Assembly: GCF_000255295.1 (NCBI RefSeq)
Contig: NC_017030.1
Location: forward strand, 1,674,001-1,738,000
Direction of reading: 5' to 3'
Length of the DNA stretch: 64,000 nt
Source: Corallococcus coralloides DSM 2259
GTDB lineage: Bacteria; Myxococcota; Myxococcia; Myxococcales; Myxococcaceae
The translations under genes and the position numbers were made by a program. Under the pieces are notes generated by a model. That model made no database searches. It saw only the letters and a program-made list of their open reading frames with translations, and had not been told where the DNA came from. This document shows, one piece after another, positions 24,781 to 32,394 of the stretch. Each line of letters begins with the position of its first letter. The first letter of the stretch is position 1.

Positions 24781-26475
24781 ATGCGCCGTTCCTTCCTCGC
24801 GCCGCTCCTGGTGCTCGCCAGCCTGCTGGCCTGTGGTCCCGTTCCAGAACAGGAGTCCCCGCCCACCGCGACCCGCGCACAGGGCCTGACCTCCGCCAAC
24901 GGGCTCGTCACCCTGGAGGCCGTGGGCACGGGCCGGCCCTACACCTTCGCCACCGCGCAGACGGGCACGCAGCTCTACATCGACCGGACGTACACGCTGA
25001 CCGGCCTGTCCCCCCGGCTCCAGGGCGGCGTGCTGCTCCAGGCGGCCAATGACGACAAGCTGTACGCCGGCGCGTCGCAGGTGCGGCTGGGCCTGAACTC
25101 CGCCGCCACGGTCTACGTGGCCATGGACCGCCGCAACACGGTGCTGCCCGCGTGGCTGGCGGACGGCACCTGGGCGCTCACCGACGAGGTGCTCGCCACC
25201 AACGACCCCTCCGCGACCACGTCCAACGCCTCCACGCCCATGAAGGTGTACGTGAAGTCCGTGCCCGCGGGGACGCTGGTGCTGGGCGGCGGCATGGCGG
25301 CTCCGGCGCAGGGCACCAACGCGCAGTACGTGGTCGTCATCCAGTACGCCAGCAGCGAGCCGGGCGTGGTGGCGCGCTTCTTCCCCAACCTCCGGATGCA
25401 GGGCGTTCCGGTGCTGCGTCACCTGTCCACCGTGAACGTGTCCTACGGAACGGGGGCGCCGGTGGCCGGCATCCCGGCGGACTTCTTCGGCATGCGCATC
25501 GAGGGCTTCGTCACGCCTGCCTTCACGCAGACGTACACGTTCCGCACCTCCGCCAGCGGTGGCGTGCGGCTGTGGGTGAATGGCCAGCTCCTGGTGGATG
25601 ACTGGTTCGAGCACGCCGTGGAGCAGCGCTCCGGGAGCATCGCCCTGTCGCAGGACGTCCCCGCCAGCGTGGTGCTGGAGTTCTTCGACGCGGAGGCCGC
25701 GGCCTCGCTGCTGCTCCAGTGGCAGAGCCCGAGCCAGCCCTGGCAGACGGTGCCCGTGTCCCGCCTGGAGACGCCAGCGCTGCCCCTGCCGCGCCCCCTG
25801 GGCGCCCACTGCACCGCGGGCACGCAGTGCCGCTCCGGCGGGTGCAGCGTGTTCCCGGTGGGCAACGTCACCATCTGGAACGAGGGCGACGCCGTCTGCA
25901 CGCCCGAGGTCGCGGAAGGCCAGCCCGGCCTGAAGGCCGAGTACTTCACCTCCGAGTTCCTCTACAACCGCGCCACCGTGCGGCGCGAGGCGCTCCTGGG
26001 GACGTACTGGGGCGCGTCCTCGCCCGCGCCCGGCGTGCCCGCGGACAGGTGGTCCGCGCGCTGGTCCGCCACCCTGACGGCGCCCACCACCGGCACGTAC
26101 ACGCTGCGCACCAACACCGAGGACGGCGTTCGCCTGTGGCTGGACGGCGTGCTGCTCGTCGACAACTGGATGGAGGCGGAGGGAGGGCAGACGCACGACG
26201 TCGCCGTGCCCCTCACCGCCAACAGCCCGCATGACCTGGTGATGGAGTTCTTCGAGGGCTACGGGGACGCCCACGCGCAGCTGTCGTGGACCGGCCCGGG
26301 CATCCCCTGGCAGACCGTCACCACGGCGCTGAGCACGCCGCCGCACTTCACCTGCCGGCCGCACGGCTCCCAGTGCCGCTCCAACGAGGACTGCTGCGGT
26401 GGCTTCTGCTCCGTGTCCCCGGTGGGCAACGTCACCATCTGGAACGAAGGGGCCACGGTGTGCGGCCCCCGCTGA
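24781..26475 (+). CDS. Lipoprotein with two PA14 domains and Cys-rich linkers
   Basis: This 564-residue exported lipoprotein has a signal peptide with lipobox LLACGP, an N-terminal domain of about 190 residues of unknown type, then two PA14 domains. The first contains VRLWVNGQLLVDDWFEH and VVLEFFDAEAAASLLLQW; the second contains VRLWLDGVLLVDNWMEAEGG and LVMEFFEGYGDAHAQLSW. Each PA14 unit is followed by a Cys-rich module ending in PVGNVTIWNEG and CTPE or CGPR, so the domain-plus-module unit has been duplicated. PA14 domains bind carbohydrate. It is probably a surface glycan-binding protein. The start at 24781 fits the signal peptide. Confidence 0.85.
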   Translation: MRRSFLAPLLVLASLLACGPVPEQESPPTATRAQGLTSANGLVTLEAVGTGRPYTFATAQTGTQLYIDRTYTLTGLSPRLQGGVLLQAANDDKLYAGASQVRLGLNSAATVYVAMDRRNTVLPAWLADGTWALTDEVLATNDPSATTSNASTPMKVYVKSVPAGTLVLGGGMAAPAQGTNAQYVVVIQYASSEPGVVARFFPNLRMQGVPVLRHLSTVNVSYGTGAPVAGIPADFFGMRIEGFVTPAFTQTYTFRTSASGGVRLWVNGQLLVDDWFEHAVEQRSGSIALSQDVPASVVLEFFDAEAAASLLLQWQSPSQPWQTVPVSRLETPALPLPRPLGAHCTAGTQCRSGGCSVFPVGNVTIWNEGDAVCTPEVAEGQPGLKAEYFTSEFLYNRATVRREALLGTYWGASSPAPGVPADRWSARWSATLTAPTTGTYTLRTNTEDGVRLWLDGVLLVDNWMEAEGGQTHDVAVPLTANSPHDLVMEFFEGYGDAHAQLSWTGPGIPWQTVTTALSTPPHFTCRPHGSQCRSNEDCCGGFCSVSPVGNVTIWNEGATVCGPR

Positions 26476-26501
26476 GCTGAACCCTTCGTGAGGGCCCGCG
26501 C

Positions 26502-26906
26502 TCAGCCTTCGAGCGCGGTGCCCAGCCGCGTGAGCACCCCCGGCCAGCCCGGCTTCATCCCTTCGAAGGCCCGGCGGCCCATGGGCGAGTCCAGGTTGAA
26601 GCCTTCGTGGACGAGCGTGAGCCGCGTCCCCGTTCCCTCGGGCACGAGCCGCCAGGTGAGGGTGGTGTCGAGCGTGCCGGTGGCGAAGCGGTACTGGAGC
26701 AGCCGCTCCGGCTCCACCGCGAGCACCTCGCAGGGCTGCTGACCCCAGGGGCCCATGTCGAGCGTGAAGCGGTGGCCCACGATGGGGCGCACGTCGCCCG
26801 CGGCCCACCACTTCGCGTGGAGCGCCGGGTCCGTCAAAGCCTTCCACACGGCGGAGGGCGGATGGGCATACACGTGGTCCAGCTGGATGACGGCAGGGGG
26901 ATTCAT
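26502..26906 (-). CDS. SRPBCC (AHSA1-type) domain protein
   Basis: This 134-residue START/Bet v1-like protein of the AHSA1 group reads VIQLDHVYAHPPSAVWKALT, then HAKWWAAGDVRPIVGHRFT, then LTWRLVPEGTGTRLTLVHEG. These proteins form a hydrophobic ligand cavity; small bacterial members are very often encoded with an ArsR regulator, as here. Its ATG overlaps the stop of the ArsR gene by four bases, so the pair is one transcription unit under the ArsR operators upstream. The ligand is unknown. Confidence 0.9.
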   Translation of the reverse strand: MNPPAVIQLDHVYAHPPSAVWKALTDPALHAKWWAAGDVRPIVGHRFTLDMGPWGQQPCEVLAVEPERLLQYRFATGTLDTTLTWRLVPEGTGTRLTLVHEGFNLDSPMGRRAFEGMKPGWPGVLTRLGTALEG

Positions 26907-27220
26907 TTGCGTGACTCCTCGTCGAGCACGTCCTCGAGCGCGGCGAGCCGCTGCTTCCAGTAGTGCGTGAAGGCCTTGAGCCAGTCGTCCACCTCCGACA
27001 ATGGACGCGGATCCAGGTGGTAGTAGCGCTCCCGGCCGCGCGGCTCCTCACGGACGAGCCGCGCCTTGCGCAGGACCTGGAGATGTTCGGAGACGGCGGG
27101 CCGCCCCAACTGGAAGCCGCTCGCCAGGTCGTTCACCGCGCGCGGCCCCTTGCGCAGCTGCAGCAGGATTTCCCGGCGCACCGGATTGGAGAGCGCCGCG
27201 AAGACATCCGGTTCGGACAT
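26903..27220 (-). CDS. ArsR family transcriptional regulator
   Basis: This 105-residue winged-helix repressor has PDVFAALSNPVRREILLQLR, then AVNDLASGFQLGRPAVSEHL as the recognition helices, then VREEPRGRERYYHLDPRPL in the wing. The CxC metal-binding motif of ArsR/SmtB sensors is absent, which matches the non-metal subgroup paired with AHSA1 proteins. The start at 27220 has no ribosome site and lies eight bases after a -10-like hexamer, so the transcript may be leaderless. Two 18-base palindromes upstream, one filling the promoter spacer, indicate autorepression. Confidence 0.92.
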   Translation of the reverse strand: MSEPDVFAALSNPVRREILLQLRKGPRAVNDLASGFQLGRPAVSEHLQVLRKARLVREEPRGRERYYHLDPRPLSEVDDWLKAFTHYWKQRLAALEDVLDEESRK

Positions 27221-27228
27221 GGCCCGGA

Positions 27229-27281
27229 TTGATACGTCGGAAGTTTCCGACGCGTCAAGAGGCGTCGGAGATTCCCGACGC
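27229..27281 (-). promoter_or_regulatory. ArsR-AHSA1 promoter with two operator palindromes
   Basis: On the minus strand TTGACG (27258-27253) and TATCAA (27234-27229) form a promoter with an 18-base spacer. That spacer is exactly the perfect palindrome CGTCGGAA-GT-TTCCGACG (plus strand 27235-27252). A second copy, CGTCGGAGATTCCCGACG (27263-27280), lies just upstream of the -35; the copies match at 15 of 18 positions and their centres are 28 bases apart. Binding of the regulator would block the polymerase. Confidence 0.75.
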
Positions 27282-27303
27282 GTTGGCGAATGCCCTGACG
27301 CGG

Positions 27304-27891
27304 TTACCTGCGGGCCGTGCGTGCCTGCGCGAGGGGCGCTCGCTGTTCCCGGCGGATGGGGAGCCGGAGGATGTGGGCGTAGCGCGCGAGCCGGTCCTCG
27401 AAGCGCCGGGCATCGCGGCCCCAGTGCACGACGACGTTGCGCTCCGGGTCCTTCCGGTGCGTCAGCGCGATGCCGTACTCGTCCTGCGCGCCAATCCAGT
27501 CCGGGTGGTGGCGTCGCTCGCAGTCCAGGCCGACGTAGTGGTCCAGGGGCTCGCTCCAGGTGAAGGCGCTCAGGGCCCCGGCGCCGCGCAGGATGACCTC
27601 CCGGGCCGTCACCACCACCTCCAGCCGGGTGCGGACACACCGCAGGATGAACGTCACGGACACGAAGCCGCCCAGCACCACCACCAGCGGCAGCATCCAC
27701 TCCTCCCGCAGCCGGGCCAGGGACAGGCCCTGGTCCAGCGCGTAGGCGAGCGGAATCACGACGAACAGCACCAGCGTGAGCAGGGGCCACACGACCTGGC
27801 CGAGCAGCGGACGCGTGTGGAAGCGCAGCGGGAGGTCACCCCCCATGTCCATCTTCTGTGGAACCGGTGAAAGCACTTCGAAGAAGGACAT
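27304..27891 (-). CDS. Membrane protein with two N-terminal helices and a PH-like C-terminal region
   Basis: This 195-residue protein of unknown function has two hydrophobic helices, PLLTLVLFVVIPLAYAL and LPLVVVLGGFVSVTFIL, separated by a short loop. A soluble region follows: VVVTAREVILRGAGALSAF, then GIALTHRKDPERNVVVHW. The layout resembles small bacterial proteins with a bPH-type domain anchored by two helices, but I cannot confirm the family. It ends in a basic tail. It stands alone upstream of the ArsR promoter on the same strand. Confidence 0.72.
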   Translation of the reverse strand: MSFFEVLSPVPQKMDMGGDLPLRFHTRPLLGQVVWPLLTLVLFVVIPLAYALDQGLSLARLREEWMLPLVVVLGGFVSVTFILRCVRTRLEVVVTAREVILRGAGALSAFTWSEPLDHYVGLDCERRHHPDWIGAQDEYGIALTHRKDPERNVVVHWGRDARRFEDRLARYAHILRLPIRREQRAPLAQARTARR

Positions 27892-27980
27892 GGGGCCTGC
27901 GTCTCGGGTGTGCGGGCGATGGTTGCCTTTGACCCAAGCTCAACATGGCGGCGGATGGGCTGTCCACGTCTTCCCGGGTA

Positions 27981-27998
27981 GTCCGGGAGTCTCCGGAC
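27981..27998. terminator. Short hairpin after the PHB depolymerase gene
   Basis: GTCCGG (27981-27986) and CCGGAC (27993-27998) form a 6-base stem with a 6-base loop about 12 bases beyond the stop of the esterase operon. There is no T-tract. It is weak but correctly placed for transcription end. Confidence 0.3.
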
Positions 27999-28010
27999 GG
28001 GCCTCGCCCT

Positions 28011-29012
28011 TCAGCGGGAGTGCTGTTTGAAGAAGTCCCACATGATGGTGGTTCCGTCGGGACCCGCCGGGTCCGCGAACGGGAAGGCGCCGTCACCGCC
28101 GGGCCATGCGTGACCCATGCCCTGGATTTCGATGTGCTGCACCAGGAGCACGCCATTGGAGACGTAATCCCTCACGGTGTACTTGCGGCCTCCGGCTGAA
28201 ACACCGGACGTCGTCCGGGCCGGGGTGTTGGACACGCTGTTGTTGTTGGAGCCGTCATCGCCGTAGTCATTCGTCTGGAGGAACTGGCGCGCGGCCTGCT
28301 GTCCATTGACGGGATTGACGACGTCATCCGACGTGCCGTGGACCACGAGCACCGGCACCTTGCGGCGCGCCTTGCCCGAGCACGCCCACGCGTCATAGCC
28401 CCGGTCATCCGGCGAGTAGATGCTGCCGAACGTCATCGCATAGAGGCTGCCGGACGCCGTGGTGGCCGCCTTGTACATGGCGCCCGCGCCCACCATGCCC
28501 GCGGTGAACACATCCGAGTAGCAGGCCATCAGGACGCTGGTCATCACCGCGCCCGCGGAGACGCCGCCCAGGTAGACGCGGCGCGAGTCCACCGCGTAGT
28601 GGCCCTTCACCCAGTCCACCATGCCGACGATGAGCGACGGCTCGCCAATGCCTCGCTCCTGGTTGGAGGAGAACATGAAGTTCCAGCATTGGGTGCCATT
28701 CGCATACATGGCCTGGTTGGGATAGAGCACCAGGAACCTCTCCGCGTCCGCCTTCGCGTTCAGCCGCGACAGGCCCGCGAACTGGTCCGGGTTCTGAAGA
28801 CAGCCATGCAGCCCCACGACGAGCGGGAGCGGCTCACCGGGCTGGTAGCCGGTGGGGACCCAGAGCTGGAAGCTCCGGGTGCCCCAGATGTTGGAATAGA
28901 CGCCGTGGACCCACTCGCCCGCGCGGGCCGGCGTGGCGCCCAGCGCCGAGAACAGCGCGCACACCGCCACCGCCATGCGAGCCATGGCCTGGACCTTCCG
29001 AGTCACCGACAT
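28011..29012 (-). CDS. Extracellular PHB depolymerase-family esterase (LpqC-type)
   Basis: This 333-residue secreted esterase has a signal peptide (AVAVCALFSALGATPARA). The catalytic domain has the oxyanion segment LVVGLHGCLQNPDQFA, the nucleophile elbow GGVSAGAVMT, the acid in VVHGTSDDVVNP and the histidine in GMGHAWPGGDG. This is the type-1 short-chain polyhydroxyalkanoate depolymerase/feruloyl esterase group; members cleave polyhydroxybutyrate, acetylxylan or feruloyl esters, and the substrate cannot be distinguished here. A perfect AGGAGG site lies seven bases before the ATG at 29012. It is the second gene of an operon with an alpha/beta hydrolase, 16 bases away. Confidence 0.9.
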   Translation of the reverse strand: MSVTRKVQAMARMAVAVCALFSALGATPARAGEWVHGVYSNIWGTRSFQLWVPTGYQPGEPLPLVVGLHGCLQNPDQFAGLSRLNAKADAERFLVLYPNQAMYANGTQCWNFMFSSNQERGIGEPSLIVGMVDWVKGHYAVDSRRVYLGGVSAGAVMTSVLMACYSDVFTAGMVGAGAMYKAATTASGSLYAMTFGSIYSPDDRGYDAWACSGKARRKVPVLVVHGTSDDVVNPVNGQQAARQFLQTNDYGDDGSNNNSVSNTPARTTSGVSAGGRKYTVRDYVSNGVLLVQHIEIQGMGHAWPGGDGAFPFADPAGPDGTTIMWDFFKQHSR

Positions 29013-29028
29013 GTGTCTGCCTCCTGCT

Positions 29029-29844
29029 TCAGCCAGGACGCGTCATGCGCCCGGGTGACTCGACTTCCCGGAGGAACCTCTCCACCGCGTCGGCGACCTG
29101 TCCGGGTTGATCCACGGGCGCGGCATGCCCGGAATCCGTCAGCACTTGGAGCCATGCGTCCTTGAGCTGGCCCGCGTAGGCCTGCTTCGTGGACAGCGGC
29201 GTGTAGTCCCGTTCGGAGTGCAGCACGAGCACGGGACAGGTGATGTCCTTCAGCCGGTCCTGGACGCTCCAGCCCACGAGCCCCCGCGTCGCGCGCAGGT
29301 ACACGTCCGGCGCGTTGGCGCCCAGGGACTCGATGGCCCGTTGGCGCAGGGCCTCCTGCCCCGGCTTGGGGAACAGCTTCGGGGCCACGCGCTTCGCCAG
29401 CCCCCGGGGACCCAGCAGGCGCAGCACCAGCAGGCGCGCCGCGAACTCCAGCTTCCGGCGGAACGTGCGCGCCACCATGTCCGGCCCGCTGTTGACCACG
29501 GTCAGGCTGCGCACCAGGTCCGGCCGGTCCACCGCCAGCTGGAAGCCCATCATCCCGCCCATGGACAGACCGATGACGTGCACCTGCGTCAGCCCCAGTC
29601 CGTCACACAGCGCGGCGATGTCCCTGGCGAAGAGGGCCACGCCATACGCGCCCGCCGGCTTGTCGCTCCGGCCGTGGCCGCGCGCGTCCGGCACCAGCAC
29701 CCGGTGATGCGCCGACAGCCGGGGCACCACCGCGTCCCAATCGCTGCCAGACGAACCCAGCCCGTGGAGGAGCAGGATGGGCGCTCCCTCGCCGGACTCC
29801 TGGAGGTGCAGGGTGACGCCGTCGGGAAGGGAGAACGTGGGCAT
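29029..29844 (-). CDS. Alpha/beta hydrolase
   Basis: This 271-residue cytosolic hydrolase has LLLHGLGSSGSDWD as the oxyanion-loop motif, LVPDARGHGRSDKP, the nucleophile elbow GLSMGGMM, the acid in HSERDYTPLS and the histidine in DSGHAAPVDQP. It resembles 3-oxoadipate enol-lactonase or carboxylesterase-type enzymes; the substrate is open. It heads a two-gene operon with the PHB depolymerase and is divergent from a TetR regulator, with two identical operator half-palindromes in the shared gap, so it is very likely controlled by that regulator. Confidence 0.88.
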   Translation of the reverse strand: MPTFSLPDGVTLHLQESGEGAPILLLHGLGSSGSDWDAVVPRLSAHHRVLVPDARGHGRSDKPAGAYGVALFARDIAALCDGLGLTQVHVIGLSMGGMMGFQLAVDRPDLVRSLTVVNSGPDMVARTFRRKLEFAARLLVLRLLGPRGLAKRVAPKLFPKPGQEALRQRAIESLGANAPDVYLRATRGLVGWSVQDRLKDITCPVLVLHSERDYTPLSTKQAYAGQLKDAWLQVLTDSGHAAPVDQPGQVADAVERFLREVESPGRMTRPG

Positions 29845-29851
29845 CGTCAGG

Positions 29852-29865
29852 TGAACGACCGTTCA
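29852..29865. promoter_or_regulatory. TetR operator, copy 1
   Basis: TGAACG-AC-CGTTCA is an inverted repeat with 6-base arms seven bases upstream of the alpha/beta hydrolase start. Twelve bases (GAACGACCGTTC) recur at copy 2. The GAACG-N2-CGTTC form is common for operators of TetR/AcrR-type repressors. Confidence 0.7.
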
Positions 29866-29909
29866 GAGGGGAGGATGGACTACGCTTCCAGGGTCGGCGG
29901 AACCGTAGC

Positions 29910-29923
29910 TGAACGACCGTTCG
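29910..29923. promoter_or_regulatory. TetR operator, copy 2
   Basis: TGAACGACCGTTCG matches copy 1 at 13 of 14 positions and lies 19 bases before the tetR start. The centres of the two copies are 58 bases apart, one next to each divergent gene, which suggests that the repressor controls both its own gene and the esterase operon. Confidence 0.7.
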
Positions 29924-29941
29924 TTTTTCAAGGTGGCCCCC

Positions 29942-30586
29942 ATGGCGTCTTCCTCTCCCTCTCGTCTTCGCGCGCGCAAGGCGGTGCTTCCGGCCTCGGC
30001 GCCGGCTGACGGCACGCGTCGCCGCATCCTGGAGACGGCGCTCCAGCTCTTCGCGAGCCGGGGCTTCCACGACGCGTCCATCCGGGACCTGGCCAAGGAG
30101 CTGGAGCTGCGGCCCAGCGCGCTCTACGCGCACTTCCCCTCCAAGGAGCACGTGCTCGCGGAGCTGGTGCGGCTGGGGCACGAGGCGCACCACGAGGGCT
30201 TGCGCACGGCGCTGCTTGGCGCGGGGGCGAAGCCGGTGGAGCAGCTCCGGGCCCTGGTCCGGGCGCACACGCAGCTGCACGCGACCCACCCGCAGCTGGC
30301 CGTGGTGGTGAATGACGAAATCCATGCGCTGCCGCCGGAGCTGGCGGCGCCGTCGCTGGCGTTGCGGGAGCAGTCGGCGGCGCTGCTGATGGCGGTCATC
30401 GAGCGGGGGCGCGCGCAGGGCGTGTTCTCCGTGCCGAACGCGGGCGTCGTCGCCGCGGCCATCTCCGCCATGGGGCTGCGGCTGCCCTACTGGTTCGAAC
30501 CCACGCCCGCGCTCGACGTGGACTCGCTGGCGGACCTGCACGCGGAGCTGGCGCTGCGGATGCTGGGGGCGAAGGCCGGGAAGTGA
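29942..30586 (+). CDS. TetR family transcriptional regulator
   Basis: This 214-residue regulator has an N-terminal helix-turn-helix: TRRRILETALQLFASRGFHD, then SIRDLAKELELRPSALYAHF. A divergent all-helical ligand domain follows. The basic N-terminal extension (RLRARKA) is not unusual. The ATG at 29942 has AAGGTGG upstream; a GTG three codons earlier is also open. It is divergent from an alpha/beta hydrolase and PHB depolymerase operon across two GAACGACCGTTC operators and is probably its repressor, released by an ester- or acyl-type ligand (inference). Confidence 0.92.
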   Translation: MASSSPSRLRARKAVLPASAPADGTRRRILETALQLFASRGFHDASIRDLAKELELRPSALYAHFPSKEHVLAELVRLGHEAHHEGLRTALLGAGAKPVEQLRALVRAHTQLHATHPQLAVVVNDEIHALPPELAAPSLALREQSAALLMAVIERGRAQGVFSVPNAGVVAAAISAMGLRLPYWFEPTPALDVDSLADLHAELALRMLGAKAGK

Positions 30587-30673
30587 GGAGGGGAGGTGGC
30601 GCGGCGTCGGGCGGCGGACGTGTCACCCACGATATCCTGGAGTGCCTGCCTTGCCCGTTCGTAAGGTTTACGC

Positions 30674-32365
30674 ATGGCGGGACCTCCGAAGGAAATCCGA
30701 ACGAAGTTCGCGGGCATCGGGCTGGACACGGAAAAGTGGGGTGACTTCGAGAAGAAGCTCGCCCGGTTGCAGGAGCCGACCCTGCAGGAGATCTCGAAGT
30801 ACCTCCAGGAGATCTTCGAGTCGTGCGAGGACCGCCCCGCGGTGGACCGGACGTTCTGGCTGGTGGAGCGGCTCACGCACCGGTCGCGCCGGAGCCTCAC
30901 CCGGCTCACGACGCTGGAGACCCTCGCGCTGCGGCTGTCCGCCGTCTCCGAACACCTGCTGGCAGGCACCTCGGACTCGGTGATGCAGAAGGCCTACCAG
31001 GGCCTCCGCTCCGACTTCGACAAACTCCATCAGGGATACAAGGGGATGAAGGGCGACTTCCTGGGCCGGCTCAAGGCGAAGGAAAAGAGCTCGAAGCCGG
31101 TGTCATTCGAGAAGCGCGTGGACCAGAAGGTGGGCCGCGTCGCTGAGCAGGCCAGGAAGCCGAACCGGTACACGAAGCTGGAGGATGTGGACATGCATGG
31201 GGTGCGTGTCCTTCCCGGGAAGCAGGCATCCTGGATGGAGGCACTCGTCCAGCTCACGGTCCTGCGCAAACGCATGCAGGGGGCCGAGCTGAAGAGGGTC
31301 GCGCACCACACGACGGCGGAGAAGTGGTCCCACATCCTCACCGAGGTCATCCTCGGCGACACGCCCACGGGCGTCTTCATCCACAACTCCAAGAAGAGCA
31401 ATGGCGAGGGCGCTACGCGCGTCATCTCCTTCGTGGATGAGTCCGGCGACATCCTCCGCCCGGACATCCAGTCCACGGAGGACCTCGATGCCCTGAGGAT
31501 CATCGACCTCTCCTACCCCGAGCTCTACGAGTTGCTGGAAGAGGTGGAGTATCGCTTCTGCGATGACAGCGCGACGCTGGCCAAGGTCATGTGCGCGCTG
31601 GTGGGGATTGGTCCTGAGGACTCCAAGCCGCGGAGCTTCTTCCCGGAGGTGCTTCGCTACGGGCCGAAGATCAAGGCCTTCGGACAGAAGCGGAAGGTCG
31701 TGGAGGGGACTGCACGCGTCACCGCGGAGGTCGTGCTGGTGTCCTTCCTGTCCGTGCTCTTCCTGACCGAGCCCCGGCATTCACTTCCCATCTGGGTCTC
31801 CAACGCGGACGCACTCCAATGCATCGCACAGGCACGGCTCACCTTCTATGACATGCTCCAGCCGAGCCTGACCTTCGCCGCGGACGTCCGTACGGTGCTG
31901 CGCGTGGACTTGCGGTCCGACACGGATGACATCTCGATTGGTGCGCTGCTGGCCTCCGCGAATACCGCCAAATACACCTTGAGTCCCGACGAGGAGCACA
32001 CTCGCAAGCTCAAGGAATTGGTCATGCCGGCGTGTGAGCTGTACTTCAAACACGGCAATGTGCGGGGCCTGAAGGTCGTGACCGATTCCATGAGCAAGCA
32101 GCTCTTCGAAGCGGACGAGCCCAGCGACGAGGAGGAGGACGACATGTTCGACCGCTCCGCGACGAAGAAGCGCGAGGTGCCGGACTCGGTGTGGTTCGTC
32201 GAGTACCTGGACGGGCTGGGCATGGAGGCGCTCGAGAAGGCCCCGCAGAAGGACCCCGATAAGATGGCGCTCACCCACCAGCTCGACACGACCCAGAAGC
32301 GCAAGCTCACCTTCGTGGCGCCCGTGGCGAAGATGCTGGTGCTGAGGGAGATCCTCGACGCATGA
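30674..32365 (+). CDS. Unrecognised 563-residue protein
   Basis: I recognise no family. The first 170 residues are helical and charged (EKWGDFEKKLARLQEPTLQE, later SSKPVSFEKRVDQKVGRVAE) and may form a coiled coil. The middle has mixed hydrophobic strands (HILTEVILGDTPTGVFIHNS; RVISFVDESGDILRP) and one hydrophobic stretch (TAEVVLVSFLSVLFL) in a region VTAEVVLVSFLSVLFLTEPR that could be buried or membrane-inserted. Near residue 480 there is an acidic patch, DEPSDEEEDDMFD, followed by a short C-terminal domain. There is no signal peptide. It stands alone. It could be a large effector or a structural protein; nothing in context decides. Confidence 0.7.
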   Translation: MAGPPKEIRTKFAGIGLDTEKWGDFEKKLARLQEPTLQEISKYLQEIFESCEDRPAVDRTFWLVERLTHRSRRSLTRLTTLETLALRLSAVSEHLLAGTSDSVMQKAYQGLRSDFDKLHQGYKGMKGDFLGRLKAKEKSSKPVSFEKRVDQKVGRVAEQARKPNRYTKLEDVDMHGVRVLPGKQASWMEALVQLTVLRKRMQGAELKRVAHHTTAEKWSHILTEVILGDTPTGVFIHNSKKSNGEGATRVISFVDESGDILRPDIQSTEDLDALRIIDLSYPELYELLEEVEYRFCDDSATLAKVMCALVGIGPEDSKPRSFFPEVLRYGPKIKAFGQKRKVVEGTARVTAEVVLVSFLSVLFLTEPRHSLPIWVSNADALQCIAQARLTFYDMLQPSLTFAADVRTVLRVDLRSDTDDISIGALLASANTAKYTLSPDEEHTRKLKELVMPACELYFKHGNVRGLKVVTDSMSKQLFEADEPSDEEEDDMFDRSATKKREVPDSVWFVEYLDGLGMEALEKAPQKDPDKMALTHQLDTTQKRKLTFVAPVAKMLVLREILDA

Positions 32366-32394
32366 CCGGGACGGGTTGGCGCATGGGTTGCTAA

